The notes under the pieces were generated by a model. The model searched no databases. It had not been told where the DNA came from and saw only the letters and a program-made list of their open reading frames with translations. Of a DNA stretch of 60,000 bases, positions 1 to 11,000 are shown in pieces; within the stretch, counting starts at the first letter, position 1, and the number at the start of each line of letters is the position of its first letter. Made by a program: the position numbers and the translations under genes. This DNA is from Strigamia acuminata (Eukaryota; Arthropoda; Chilopoda; Geophilomorpha; Linotaeniidae): contig OX442315.1 in assembly GCA_949358305.1 (NCBI GenBank), positions 25,324,427 through 25,384,426 of the forward strand, read 5' to 3'.

Positions 1-862
1 ACGGGGTCTTGAAATCGCAACCCTCGCATTTGATGGGCGCCAGCGAATGGTACTGCAAATGTTTGGTGTAGCGTCCTCGCTTGTGGGTCACGTAGCCGCA
101 TTTACCACAGCGGAAGAATTTCTTCTTGAGGTGAATCACCTTTTCGTGGCGTTGGACGACTATTTTGCTCTTGCTTTTGAAGTGGCAAACCGAACATTTA
201 AAATCTAAATCGTTGTATATTTTTTGCGGATCGACGGAATCGCCGTTTAGTGGAGGCGCCGAATCCTCGTCGGCCAATTTGTCCATCTCAGTGCCGACAA
301 AATCCGACATTTTTTCGCCGTCCTCGTTGTTATCGGCATTCGAATTCGGATAATTTTGTGGAAAAAACTCTTCGGCTTCAAAGTTTTGTCCATAATTGTC
401 GGAAAACTGTTCCTCCTCTTTCACGGCCAACGAAACCGGACTCGCGCTAGCCGGACGTTTCGGTCTCTTCCTAGCCGCACCTTTCTTCCTCGAATTAGCA
501 ACGGCCGGCGGTGGAGCAATTTTCGCCGACTCCATCGCAGCTTCACCGTTGTCTTTGGCCTTTTCCAATGCAGAATGAATGAAGCCGACATGGCGCTGGA
601 GCTTTTGTGGGTGCCGTGAGGCATATATGCAATGTTCACATTCGTACACCTTTAATTTCTCCCCGTGTTCGTCCCGTAAATGGTACAAATAATCGCGTGG
701 ATTCCGCGTAACCAAATCGCAAGTATGACATTGATAAGTTCTCTGCACTTTGCAAGGGAGTAAATTGCCAGTGTAGGGAGCTTTGGTCGGGGATTTTGTC
801 GATAATTTACTGCTGGCACTTGATAATAATTTCCTTTTTCCGAGTAGTGATTTCTGAGCCAT
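1..862 (-). CDS. C2H2 zinc-finger protein, 5' part (continues past the left edge)
   Basis: One open frame on the minus strand runs from an ATG at 862 to the window edge (about 287 residues seen). It begins MAQKSLLGKRKL. Five C2H2 fingers can be read: YQCHTCDLV.., YECEHCIYAS.., then after an acidic/basic low-complexity linker FKCSVCHFKS.., FRCGKCGYVT.., and a fifth beginning IKCEGCDF at the edge. The first two are tandem; the linker (about residues 95-195) is rich in K/R and then in N, D and E. Such proteins usually bind DNA in the nucleus; no specific orthologue was recognised. The start is the first ATG of the frame. The rest of the gene lies outside the window, so finger number and any further exons are unknown. 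Confidence 0.85.
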   Translation of the reverse strand, partial: MAQKSLLGKRKLLSSASSKLSTKSPTKAPYTGNLLPCKVQRTYQCHTCDLVTRNPRDYLYHLRDEHGEKLKVYECEHCIYASRHPQKLQRHVGFIHSALEKAKDNGEAAMESAKIAPPPAVANSRKKGAARKRPKRPASASPVSLAVKEEEQFSDNYGQNFEAEEFFPQNYPNSNADNNEDGEKMSDFVGTEMDKLADEDSAPPLNGDSVDPQKIYNDLDFKCSVCHFKSKSKIVVQRHEKVIHLKKKFFRCGKCGYVTHKRGRYTKHLQYHSLAPIKCEGCDFKTP

Positions 863-3800
863 CTCCCTGCATTATCACGAGTAAAAATTATAATATTAAA
901 AAAAACAACAACAACACTCCTATACCTTAAAGCCGAATGGAAATGCCTAATCCTGTTGTGGTCGAATTGCTATTAATTCAAATTTTATGATCTGCAAAAA
1001 TAAAAAAAAAACAAAAAATAAAGTTATAATAAATATCTCCAATTTATTCCAAAGGGTAAATTCAATGAAAGAGTACGCCATCACCGACCGCCATCTTTTT
1101 TTTTTCTTTTTTGCGATACCAGAAGCAAACAATGCATTAAACACAAGTGCACGCAAAGTCCGATTAAAATTCCTTGTAGATGCAGCAGTCGTTTTCATTG
1201 CCTACTCGACAGCTGCATCGACAACGACCGACCACCAGTGCCATTGTGGATCCGCAGAACACTCATTTCCTCTCCCACCTTCCGCCCAGACAACCCAACC
1301 AAAAACCCACTCGTATCGTATGCAAATACACCAATTCCTCTGTCTAAAAACTTGCATTTACCACATTAAAAACGAGCCACTATTCTTATACCGTAGATTA
1401 AAGAGAAAGACGACTTTGTACCATCAACTCTCCTATTCAATCGGTGTGACCTCTTTCACGAGCAACGTCCTCCCCTCCACGTTCTAAATGGTTCCGGCTG
1501 CTTATTACTGGAGCCAGATCGGCACTCGGCAGCCAACAACCAAACAAGAATTTCTGTGCAAGAGAACTTCGCAGACCCCTTCACCAAAAGCTCTTCTGCA
1601 ATCACTGACAAAATTGCATTTTTATTTATTGATTTTTGTTGAAAACCCTAAGTTGTGGTGTGGATCTGCGGAATTTGTGCAATCTTGTTGCATTTTTTAA
1701 TCTAAAATTGAATTATCTTGTGCATTTTTTGTTAGGAATGTCACTGTAGTTCTTCTATTAATTATTTAGGTACTATGCTATGGATTAAGAGATTAACCTT
1801 TGGATTTTAGGGCAATTTCAACTGTTTTTTTGTAAAGATTTGGTTATGATGAAGAATAAAATAATTTATTATCAATTACTCCGTATTAGTTTGTTAGTAG
1901 TTTATTCATTTATTTTTTAATTTTGTTTGTTTTTCTTTCAGTATTGCAATAGCTGAATACTAGAATTTACCATTCAATTGCAGGGAAAAACACTCAACGA
2001 CTTTTATTGATCATTTCTGCCAATTTCTTGAAGGTCAATGTTACATAAACAACAAGGTGTACTGTCTGCCATTTGATTTGGATAAGTGCAGAAATCTGAT
2101 CAGAACAATTTCACACGTACACAAACCTAAAATGTTTAATTATAATCTATCGACCAATGTCTTCTGGTAGTGTTATCTACATCAATGGCTGCTTTTGGCC
2201 TTCAGTCTTCCATCTTCTCTTATTTGATATTTCGTAAATAAATATTTCAATTTAGCAAATTATTTTTTTTCTTCGAAAAAAATCCAATGAAGAACATTGA
2301 AAGACATTGCCAACAATCACCCGTGATGGTGAACAGTGCAGAATTTGATATATTTTGCAATTTCTAGACGGAATTTCTATTAAAATCTGGTATTTTTTTT
2401 ACTTTAAAAAAAAATTAAAATTAACTAATTTATATTAAGTGGGATCATGAAAAAAAAGAAAGAAAAACAATGGATGTTGTTGGAATTACTATCTACAGGA
2501 CAAGGAAATATTGAGCTCGGCCAAAAACAGATTTCCTTCAACGCCAGAATTAGGAGCGAAACCTGATGTCGCCGGTGGGTGGTGCCATCTGGTGAACAAA
2601 AGCATGCCAGAAAACAGGTCTCTAGTGTAGCAAGTGATAAAATTTCAATCGTTCTTCACGTTGTGCTTTGAACACACTCTTTAACTAATCTTAAAACACG
2701 AAAAAAACAATCATAAAAATGGAAATTCCTCGTGGTAAAAAGGAAAAAACACTCGACACTGCAATGTTGTTGCTTTTTTCCCATGAAGAAAATTTCTACC
2801 CCAAAATGTTTCCACAAAACAAAATTACTAGGTAATTTTATTGTAGAATATGCCGAACATAAAGTTCAAACTTGCAACTTGAGTAGGTATTAAAAATGCA
2901 TTCAACATGAGCTGAAATTTATTCAGTCAATGTCGAATTATTTCCACCTACATTAATTCGAACAGAAATGATGACCACATGGCACACTGCCACGTCATCG
3001 GTTAATATGCAGATTAAAGGCCCATGTAAATTTGAAAGAATATATGAGGAAGCCTGAAATAAATTGGCAGGTAAGACCGACGTAAATAAAAGTGGCAACA
3101 ACAACAAAGCGCTCAAATTATCAAATCACTTCTTGGGGCAGCCATAATAGGAAGACCTTCGTCAAGCCTTCAAGTGTAGCAACTAGACTCGATCGAATAG
3201 ATTTTAAAACCTGGCAATTCGTGGTGATTGTGGTCAAACAGTTTGTAAAATATCGGCATTTCGAGACTGATCTGTCGCTCACAATCACCAGCCGGAACGA
3301 AACTTGCGGTTCATCCCTTGATGGCCGCATCGCCATTTTGTGTTGAAGATTGGTCGGTGCGAACAAACAAGACATCGCGCTCATTCCAACTCACCAGTTG
3401 TTGGTCTAATGGTGATGAAGGCTTAGGAACATCGCTTCAGTAGTCAGCTTTGGTTATTGTCGTTGGTGGAGATCGGATGCACCACAAGATGGTAGTGAAA
3501 ACGTTGTAGTTTAAGCGAGGATTCGTAGCTTTTGTCGTTGGTCTCCCACTCCCTTGCAGAAGAGGTCACGTGGTCTCCTTGGCAAAAATGAACGAGATTT
3601 GTGTTAATAATTTTTTACTTTGTTTTTATTTCGGCGAACATTCGGAATTAATTGATTTTTGTTAAATTCGCTTTGTTTTCACCAGGTGCACTTCTTAGCG
3701 AGAAATTATTTAGCGCATTGTTAAATACGATCCGAGTTGCAAGAATTGGCGTCTTCTAATGAGGGCTTTGCTGACTAGTGCATTTTGTGTATTTTATATT

Positions 3801-3951
3801 TTTTTAATCATAAATGTTGGTTAAAAACGACACGCGTCAACAAGAAATACCCGTATTAGTTTCCTGTTAGCATTGTCAGTGTTGAAATTGGTTCACTGGA
3901 TTAAAAATAAATATTTTATAGTGAACATTTATTGAGTGAATCTTGTGTTGC

Positions 3952-3965
3952 GTCACGTGACGTCA
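3952..3965. promoter_or_regulatory. overlapping E-box/CLEAR-like palindrome and CRE
   Basis: The sequence GTCACGTGAC (3952-3961, core CACGTG) overlaps a perfect CRE palindrome TGACGTCA (3958-3965). The first matches the site bound by bHLH-ZIP factors of the MITF/TFE type, the second the site bound by CREB/ATF bZIP factors. It lies about 690 bases upstream of the DNAJA2 start codon. Binding is inferred from the match only. Confidence 0.45.
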
Positions 3966-4581
3966 ATTTCTCATGATTTATTTCTACATATAAATAAGTA
4001 CTCTACTTGTATTTCTTTTTTGTTTTTGACTGTTTTTAATTTGACCGGTATTATACATTTTAATGCTTGTTAATTTTCTTCTATATTTTCCTGTAAATTT
4101 ACAGGATTGGAAAATTATTGCTCATTTTCCTGATAATTTTCGTTGGTGTTTGGGGAAACGGACGTTTTATTGCATGGAAGCTTCTTGATCAAACAAGGTA
4201 ATTGAGCTTGAGTCTTGCTGGTACTAACAAGTAAGAAATGGTTTGGTTGCATTTTAACAAAAGAAATATATGTATATATATATATCTTGAACATACATGC
4301 AAGTATGTTGGAAAAATCAAGTGATGTGGAGAATAAATATAAATATAAATACAGAACAAAGTAGAACAGAACAACAACAATATCAAGGTCAATAACAAGA
4401 CATAAGAAATCCTGATTATTTTTTCGTTTTTCTTTCCAAACGAATTATTTTTTGTGGTTATTTCACGACAGTCCTCCACTGACAACTAAGGATTTCAAAC
4501 GTTACCTCTTTATTATGATGTGTCACAAATTTATTGGAAATCTAAAGTATCATCGCCGTGGTGGTGTGAAAATTGCAAATA

Positions 4582-4589
4582 TGACGTCA
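4582..4589. promoter_or_regulatory. CRE palindrome in DNAJA2 proximal promoter
   Basis: A perfect TGACGTCA lies 59 bases before the DNAJA2 ATG, in a locally GC-richer stretch that is probably the core promoter or 5'UTR. It is the second perfect CRE upstream of this gene. ATF/CREB-type control of a chaperone gene is plausible but inferred. Confidence 0.45.
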
Positions 4590-4647
4590 CCGCGCAATGG
4601 ATTATAGGAGCGGTAGCGGATCCATCCATTTCCCATTGAGTTAAGAC

Positions 4648-7069
4648 ATGGCGGATACTAAGCTGTATGATATTCTCGGTGTAAGCAAATCGGCTTCTGA
4701 TACGGAAATAAAAAAGGTAACGGCCATTTAGTGTTCATTTCTTACCGAATGTTGAAGTTGAGATTGATCGGTGCGTGGAAACGAGTAAAATTAGGAGACA
4801 AACTTAGCCGCTGATTAAGCCTAACAATAGTTTGTGTAGAATTCAATGGAAATTCTAATTTTTTAAAAGCAATAAAGAAGAAAAATTACAATTGGTTTGG
4901 AAGCCTGAAACGAACGTTTACGAAATGATACGTATGGAAAAAAGTTTTAATTCAGCCGAAACCAATTTCATGGGCAGCACTTTTGGAAGCCACGTTTTTC
5001 TCGTGACGAAACAAAGAACCAAATCATTTCTTGCATAACTTTTTATCTTCCAAAAAAGAAAAAAAAAATCTCAGAAATTCAAATAGTCACGTGATTTATT
5101 TTGGTTTCTTTTCTTGACTAGCAATACCGAAGATTAGCCAAAGAATACCATCCAGACAAAAATCCCGAATCAGGAGAAAAGGTAAATTTCCCTTTTTGTT
5201 TCGGTCCGGTTTCACAATATCTAATGACATAGGATCGTATCACAAGCATGTATTTCTATTTCTCTATAGTTCAAGGAAATCTCGTTTGCTTACGAGGTGC
5301 TTTCCGATCCTACCAAGCGTCGTACGTACGACGAGCACGGTTTAAGAGGCTTGCAAGAAGGAACATGTGATGGTAATCCGAGAAATATACCGTAAATCCT
5401 CTAAAAGAATGCGGGATGCTCATTCAACCCGGTTTCCTTTACAACGCGAATCTAAAAAACGACTGAATTACACATCCAAATTAACCAAAATGACTAAATT
5501 TAAGATCTACATTGAACAAAGCACTAAATTCAATATAACAATTGAACAAAACAACTAAATTCAATATAAAAATTGAACAAAACTACTAAATCCAGTATCT
5601 AAATTGAACAAACGACTAATATAAATGTCTAAATTGATCAAGAGCGATAAAACATTGTGGGGGAAACCTGTGTTAATAGAGCGTTAGAGAATTTGCGGTA
5701 GTGTTTTTATCAACTGTGTTGATCTATTTGATTTTATTCGATTAGGCTTTTCAGCTGAAGATCTGTTTTCAAATTTGTTGGGCGGTGGTTTGTTTGGCGG
5801 CGGTTTATTCGGTAATTTGGGGGGCAGACGTCGACGACAACGAGGAGAAGATACAATTCATCCATTGAAGTAGGTTTATTACTTTATTGATTGAAAAATT
5901 CATCTAAAAAAGTAATGTTGATGGTTTATTGTTTGTTAAAGGGCTTCTTTGGAAGATTTATACAATGGACGAGTTGCTAAATTACAACTTTGTAAGAACG
6001 TTATATGTAAATCGTGCGACGGGTGAGTTATCGATTGCAATGTTTGTGATGTATAACGACGGGTGAATTAATTTTTGATGGCGCTATGAATTTAGTCAAG
6101 GTGGCCGTCCGGGAGCTGTACAGAAATGCCACGGATGCAACGGCCGACAATACAAGGTTAGCTACCGTCAACTTGCGCCAGGAATGGTGCAGCAAATGCA
6201 GCAGGTATGCACCGATTGCAACGGCGAAGGTGAACTGATCAACGAAAAGGATCGATGTAAATCGTGCAAAGGAAAGAAAGTAATAGACGAAACAAAAATC
6301 CTTGAAGTGCACGTGGACAAGGGAATGCACGATGGTCAAAAAATCTTTTTCCGAGGCGAAAGTCATCAGCAAGTAAGGAGATTTGTTTTTGCAAAGGTTT
6401 TTTCGGATTTGTAATGTTGTAACTTTGTGTGTAGCCAGGGTTTGAATCGGGTGATGTCATCATCGTATTGCAAGAAAAAACGCACGAGAAATATCGACGC
6501 GACGGCGACAATTTGTTTATTGTTCACAAAGTCAACTTGACAGAAGCGCTATGTGGGTTCGAGTTTACTATTAAACATCTTGACGGTAGAGACTTGGTTA
6601 TAAAATGTCCACTAGGCAGCGTAATAGAACCAGGTAAAGTGTAACAAATTATGGTTAATTGGCCGTGTGTTTACTTTCGTTTGCAATTTACTTTTTCAGG
6701 AACTATACGTGGTATACCGGGTGAAGGAATGCCTCGTTATCGAGGTTTCGACAAAGGAAATTTATACGTAAAATTTGAAGTCGAGTTTCCTGAACCACAT
6801 TTTAGCGATGAATTTAAATTAAAAGTAATTGTTTTGCATAAACAATAATTTTTATTTAATTTTTATTTAATTTTGTTTAATAGGAATTAGAAAAGTTGCT
6901 TCCTCCTCGGCCAGCGTACGACCGCCCGACAGGTGAACATGTAGAGGAAGTGGACTTACACGATTATGATCCCAGTCAAGGAGGATCATCAGGGCAGCGT
7001 GGAGAGGCCTACGATTCTGATGAGGAAGATCATCCACGTACACCCGGTGTACAGTGCGCCCATCAATGA
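4648..7069 (+). CDS. DNAJA2: DnaJ/Hsp40 co-chaperone, subfamily A member 2 type
   Basis: Nine exons: 4648-4716, 5122-5181, 5270-5372, 5746-5869, 5942-6022, 6096-6372, 6435-6633, 6700-6824 and 6884-7069, joining to 407 residues (human DNAJA2 is about 412). The order is J-domain with the HPD loop (EYHPDKNPE), a short Gly/Phe-Gly/Leu linker, a zinc-binding region with four CxxC motifs (CKSCDG, CHGCNG, CTDCNG, CKSCKG), then the C-terminal substrate-binding domains. The last residues are GVQCAHQ, a CaaX-like farnesylation box identical in form to that of vertebrate DNAJA2. A type I Hsp40 stimulates cytosolic Hsp70 ATPase and delivers unfolded clients. The start has a good context, and the first exon ends exactly after the first J-domain turn. 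A poly(A) signal AATAAA is at 7207-7212. Confidence 0.95.
5460..5640. repeat. AT-rich minisatellite in DNAJA2 intron 3
   Basis: Degenerate tandem units of about 30-36 bases, each containing a TTGAACAAA-like core followed by an ACTAAATTCA-like core, repeat four to five times. They lie wholly inside the intron 5373-5745. The open frame at 5367-5558 is a by-product of this repeat. Confidence 0.6.
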
Positions 7070-8057
7070 GCTAGTTCGATTTTTTATTCTGATGATTGTC
7101 CAATAATGATGCAGAGAATAAGCCCCGAAAGTTCTGCTGTGCAGTGTTCTTGCTGATGTCGTAACAAATGAGTTTACAGTTTTGTACATCGACACACAAA
7201 AGTAAAAATAAAAATTTGTGGAATTACAAACTTCTGTATTTCATCAGCAAAAGCACACTATTTTGAGCAGAGCAGGTTCTCTACTGACTAGAAATATGAA
7301 ATCATTCCTAAACTTTTGGTACCATGTTTTTTTTGTTTTCTTTCTGACCCTTGTTTGTTTTTTTTTGTGGTTTGTTGATGTTATTAATAAAATTCATTAG
7401 GCACAAATATATTAACTAACGAATTTTTGAAATGACAACATATTCGCTTGGCTTGTTTGGTAATGCATTCTTTTAATTCTTGATATTAAAACTTAATTGC
7501 TTTGATACATGATCAATTTTCTTATTTCCAAATTCCAACCATTGTTTATTTAAATTATTTAATTCATTATTTAAAACCCCCACAGTACAATTTTTGTACT
7601 GAAATTTCGAAGAACAACAAATTGTGTACATAAATTTTAAATATTTAATAAACATGATTAACAATAGTATTTTTAAGAATTTTGTTTAAGTATGGTAGAC
7701 GGTCGTCAGGTATTGGCAGTCGCGGCTACATTTCTATTTGGTTTCTGGCTTCTTTTCGTCTATTAAAAAGAAAAACAACAATTATAATTAAATTACCTGT
7801 CAAATGTGTGCTCAAAACGATTGCTTTTATACGCCCACTTACACATTCGGCCAATTCTTGTACTCTTTTAACTATTATCTTTGCAATTTGATATCCATTT
7901 TTTAAATTAATAAAACTAAAACTGATAAACTTAAATTTCTTTTAAAAATATATTTATTTTTAGAAGTTTAAAGAAATTAACTTTATAAAGATCCATTTTG
8001 CAGAATGGAATTCACTGTAAATAAACTTTAGTACAATTTCTCTATGGGACAATACTT
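7070..8057. other. 3' flanks between DNAJA2 and PEPD (convergent)
   Basis: AT-rich sequence holding the DNAJA2 3'UTR with AATAAA at 7207-7212 and the PEPD 3'UTR with a minus-strand AATAAA at 7953-7958, about 100 bases past the PEPD stop. No other gene is seen. Confidence 0.6.
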
Positions 8058-11000
8058 TTAAAATTCTTCTTCTAGTGGTGGCGAAGGTGGTCTAGTAGGG
8101 CCACCTTCTCTAGTGGACTCCCCCTTAGAACTTCGTTTCGAGGAAGCCCCCGACACTCGTTCAGGTGTCGATGATGCTCGTGATCTTCGAGATCCTTCTC
8201 TGGGAGAACCTTCTACAATACTTTCCCTCGGACTATCTCGAGGGGTCTCCACTCGACTTTCTCGTAGACTCTCTCTCGGAGTATCTCGTAGACTCTCTCT
8301 CGGAGTGTCTCGTAGACTCTCTCTCGGAGTGTCTCGTAGACTCTCTCTCGGAGTGTCTCGCACGCTCTCTCTCGGAGTGTCTCGCACACTCTCTCTCGGA
8401 GTGTCTCGCACGCTCTCTCTCGGAGTGTCTCGCACACTCTCTCTCGGAGTGTCTCGCACACTCTCTTTCGGAGTGTCTCGGAGTGGACTATATCTCGGAG
8501 AGTCTCGTTGGCTCTGTCTTGGGGTGTCTCGCAGGCTCTCTCTCGGAGTATCTCGCACGCTCTCTCTCGGAGTGTCTCGCACGCTCTCTTTCGGAGTGTC
8601 TCGCACGCTCTCTCTCGGAGTGTCCCGCACGCTTTCTCTCGGAGTGTCCCGCACGCTTTCTCTCGGAGTGTCTCGCACACTCTCTCTCGGGGTGTCTCGC
8701 GCACTCTCTCTCGGGGTGTTTCGTGCACTCTCTCTCGGAGTGTCTCGCACACTCTCTTTCGGAGTGTCTCGCACACTCTCTTTCGGAGTGTCTCGGAGTG
8801 GACTATATCTCGGAGAGTCTCGTTGGCTCTGTCTTGGGGTGTCCCGCACACTCTCCCTCGGAGTGTCATGCGGGGTGTCTCGCGCACTATCTCGCGGACT
8901 ATCTCTCATAACATTCCGTGGACTGTCTCTTGGACTGTCCCGTGGATCATCCCATATATTCTCTCTCTGACTGCTGTCTCGTGAATTATCTCTCGTATCC
9001 CGTGGACTCTCTCTCTTATCCCGTGGATTCTCTCTGACATCTCGTGGACGACTGTTGTCTCGTGGGCTCTCTCTCGTATCCAATCGACCTTCTCTCTGAC
9101 TGGGGTCGCGTGGACTGTCCCTCGTAAGCTCTCGCCGAGGACTGAGCACATCAAGCTCTCGCCGAGGACTGAATACATCGAGATCACGAATCTGTACAGG
9201 TTCCCGTGGATGCCATCTATCACGTGCACTGCCCCGACGTATATCTGGCGAGTGCAATTTAAACTCGTCTGGCGATTCTGCCTCAGATTCGTCCGGATCA
9301 ATCTCGGAAAGTGGATATACCAACGGTTCAAGATGTGCACGCGACCTGTCATGTGGCGCTGCCCTATCATGAGGCGATGCCCTATCATGAGGCGATGCCC
9401 TATCATGTGGCGCTGCCCTCGCACCATAGTATGCATCCTCAACATTAGGTCCGAAAGTCATATCCTCTTTAACTGTCGTTTGCGTCGTGACGCTCGTTAT
9501 TAATCGCGATAGAGACGTGGGCATTGCTTGGACCCCTTTGTCCAATACATAGCGCTTTGGTAAGAATACATTCGGGTCCGTGTGCATCGTGGTGGCAGCA
9601 CGCGGTTCCGCATTCATTGTCGATGTCATTTGCGTACCCTTGTCCATCATGGCAGGACCGCGTTCATAATGCCGATGGTGTTGGTCGGCGGTATACGAAC
9701 TATCGGAGTAGAATCTTACTGGAGAATCGTGTTGAGCATCGAAGTGCATCGTTGCGAATGTAGATATGCCCACTTGAATGGATTTATCGGTACATTGCCG
9801 AACACGGTCATTTATGGCCAAAATCAGGGACGGCATTTGGGTGGTTTTATCGCAGCACGCCACATTCGCTTGTTTCCAATTAGATCTATCGTCAACGTAA
9901 TGGGACGGCGCTTCGTCAACGGCGCGTCTGTTTGCGTTTCTTTCGTAATACGGGGGCATGGAATCTGCACGTTTAATTCGCGAGCGGTCGTAATGCGACG
10001 GAGGTGAATTTCTCGAATATTTCATCGGGAAACGCGATTTTTCGTTGTTGATGGGCTCGAGAGACGAATCGCTTCCATATTGTGGACCAGCATCGGAGTC
10101 CGGATGTGGACCGAGATCTCTCATTTCCCACCAATAGGGGTCACTTGGGATTTTATGCTTACCAGTCTTTAAGTCTTCGATCATTTGCATGCAATAACCG
10201 TACGACAAGATCGTCGATGCCGGCTGCGGTATTGGGCGTGGCAAATCTTGAGGCTCAAGATGTCCCTCTGCCATTACTTTCTCGATTTCCTCCACACTTC
10301 GTGGAACCTGGGTCATTAACTCCGCGCCATCTTCAGTGACAACGATGCAATCTTCAATTCGAACTCCGCCAAATGTACGAAGTTGTTCCAGACGTTCGGT
10401 GACGAAAAATCGACGGCGGAGAGGATCGCGTAAAGCTTGTTCCAAGAGCTGAATAAATAAATAAATAAATATCAATTTTAAATCAATCAAATTAGTTAAG
10501 AATATTACTGTGTCAATGAAATATAACCCTGGTTCAATTGTAATAACCATTCCTTGTTGAAGAAGACGGCAGGTGCGTAAGCTCCTTGCACCTGATCTTT
10601 GAGGTCTGTGTGGGCCCCACTAGAATTAAAAGTTGGAGAGTAATATAACGTACAATTATCTACTCTAACCCAAATATAACAAAAAAATTACTTCAGGATA
10701 TCCTCCAACATCGTGAACATCGCATCCCATGAAATGTCCCAACCCATGTGGCATAAAAACAGAGCCCATGTTGGCAGAAATAAGTTCTTCCAGTTCTCCC
10801 CTCAATACACCAAGACTGAGCAGCTCACGCAGTATTACCATTTCGGCTAATTCGTGCATGTCCAGCCAAGAAACACCTTTATAATAATAAAAATCAAATA
10901 AGTTTTTGTAAGATAAATTAGCGTTATAAATCGTTTAACCTGGTTTGATTTCTTTGAAAACTGCTCGGTTTGCTTTTAATACAGTTTCGTAAATTGCCCT

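Larger units (their letters stand above)
863..4647. other. intergenic region between zinc-finger gene and DNAJA2
   Basis: No convincing coding exon is visible. Open frames at 987-1700 are AT-rich and low-complexity and look like chance. A comparatively GC-rich stretch at about 3110-3590 has no conserved frame and could hold an untranslated exon or an old repeat. The last 700 bases contain two CRE palindromes, listed separately, and probably include the DNAJA2 promoter. Confidence 0.5.

Noticed and set aside
987-1700. Plus-strand ORFs of 166 and 70 aa
   Set aside because: Low-complexity, AT-driven translations without splice context or recognisable motifs.
3092-3384. Overlapping ORFs of 84 and 87 aa on opposite strands
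   Set aside because: Neither resembles a family; they reflect the higher GC content of the island.
5367-5558. Plus-strand ORF of 63 aa in DNAJA2 intron 3
   Set aside because: Produced by the intronic minisatellite.
8113-8984. Several long plus-strand and alternative-frame ORFs (up to 285 aa) over the PEPD tail
   Set aside because: They are shadows of a 24-bp tandem repeat, whose period is a multiple of three. The frame continuous with the catalytic domain is the real one.
9582-10007. Plus-strand ORF of 141 aa antisense to PEPD
   Set aside because: It lies inside the dipeptidase last exon and has no family similarity.
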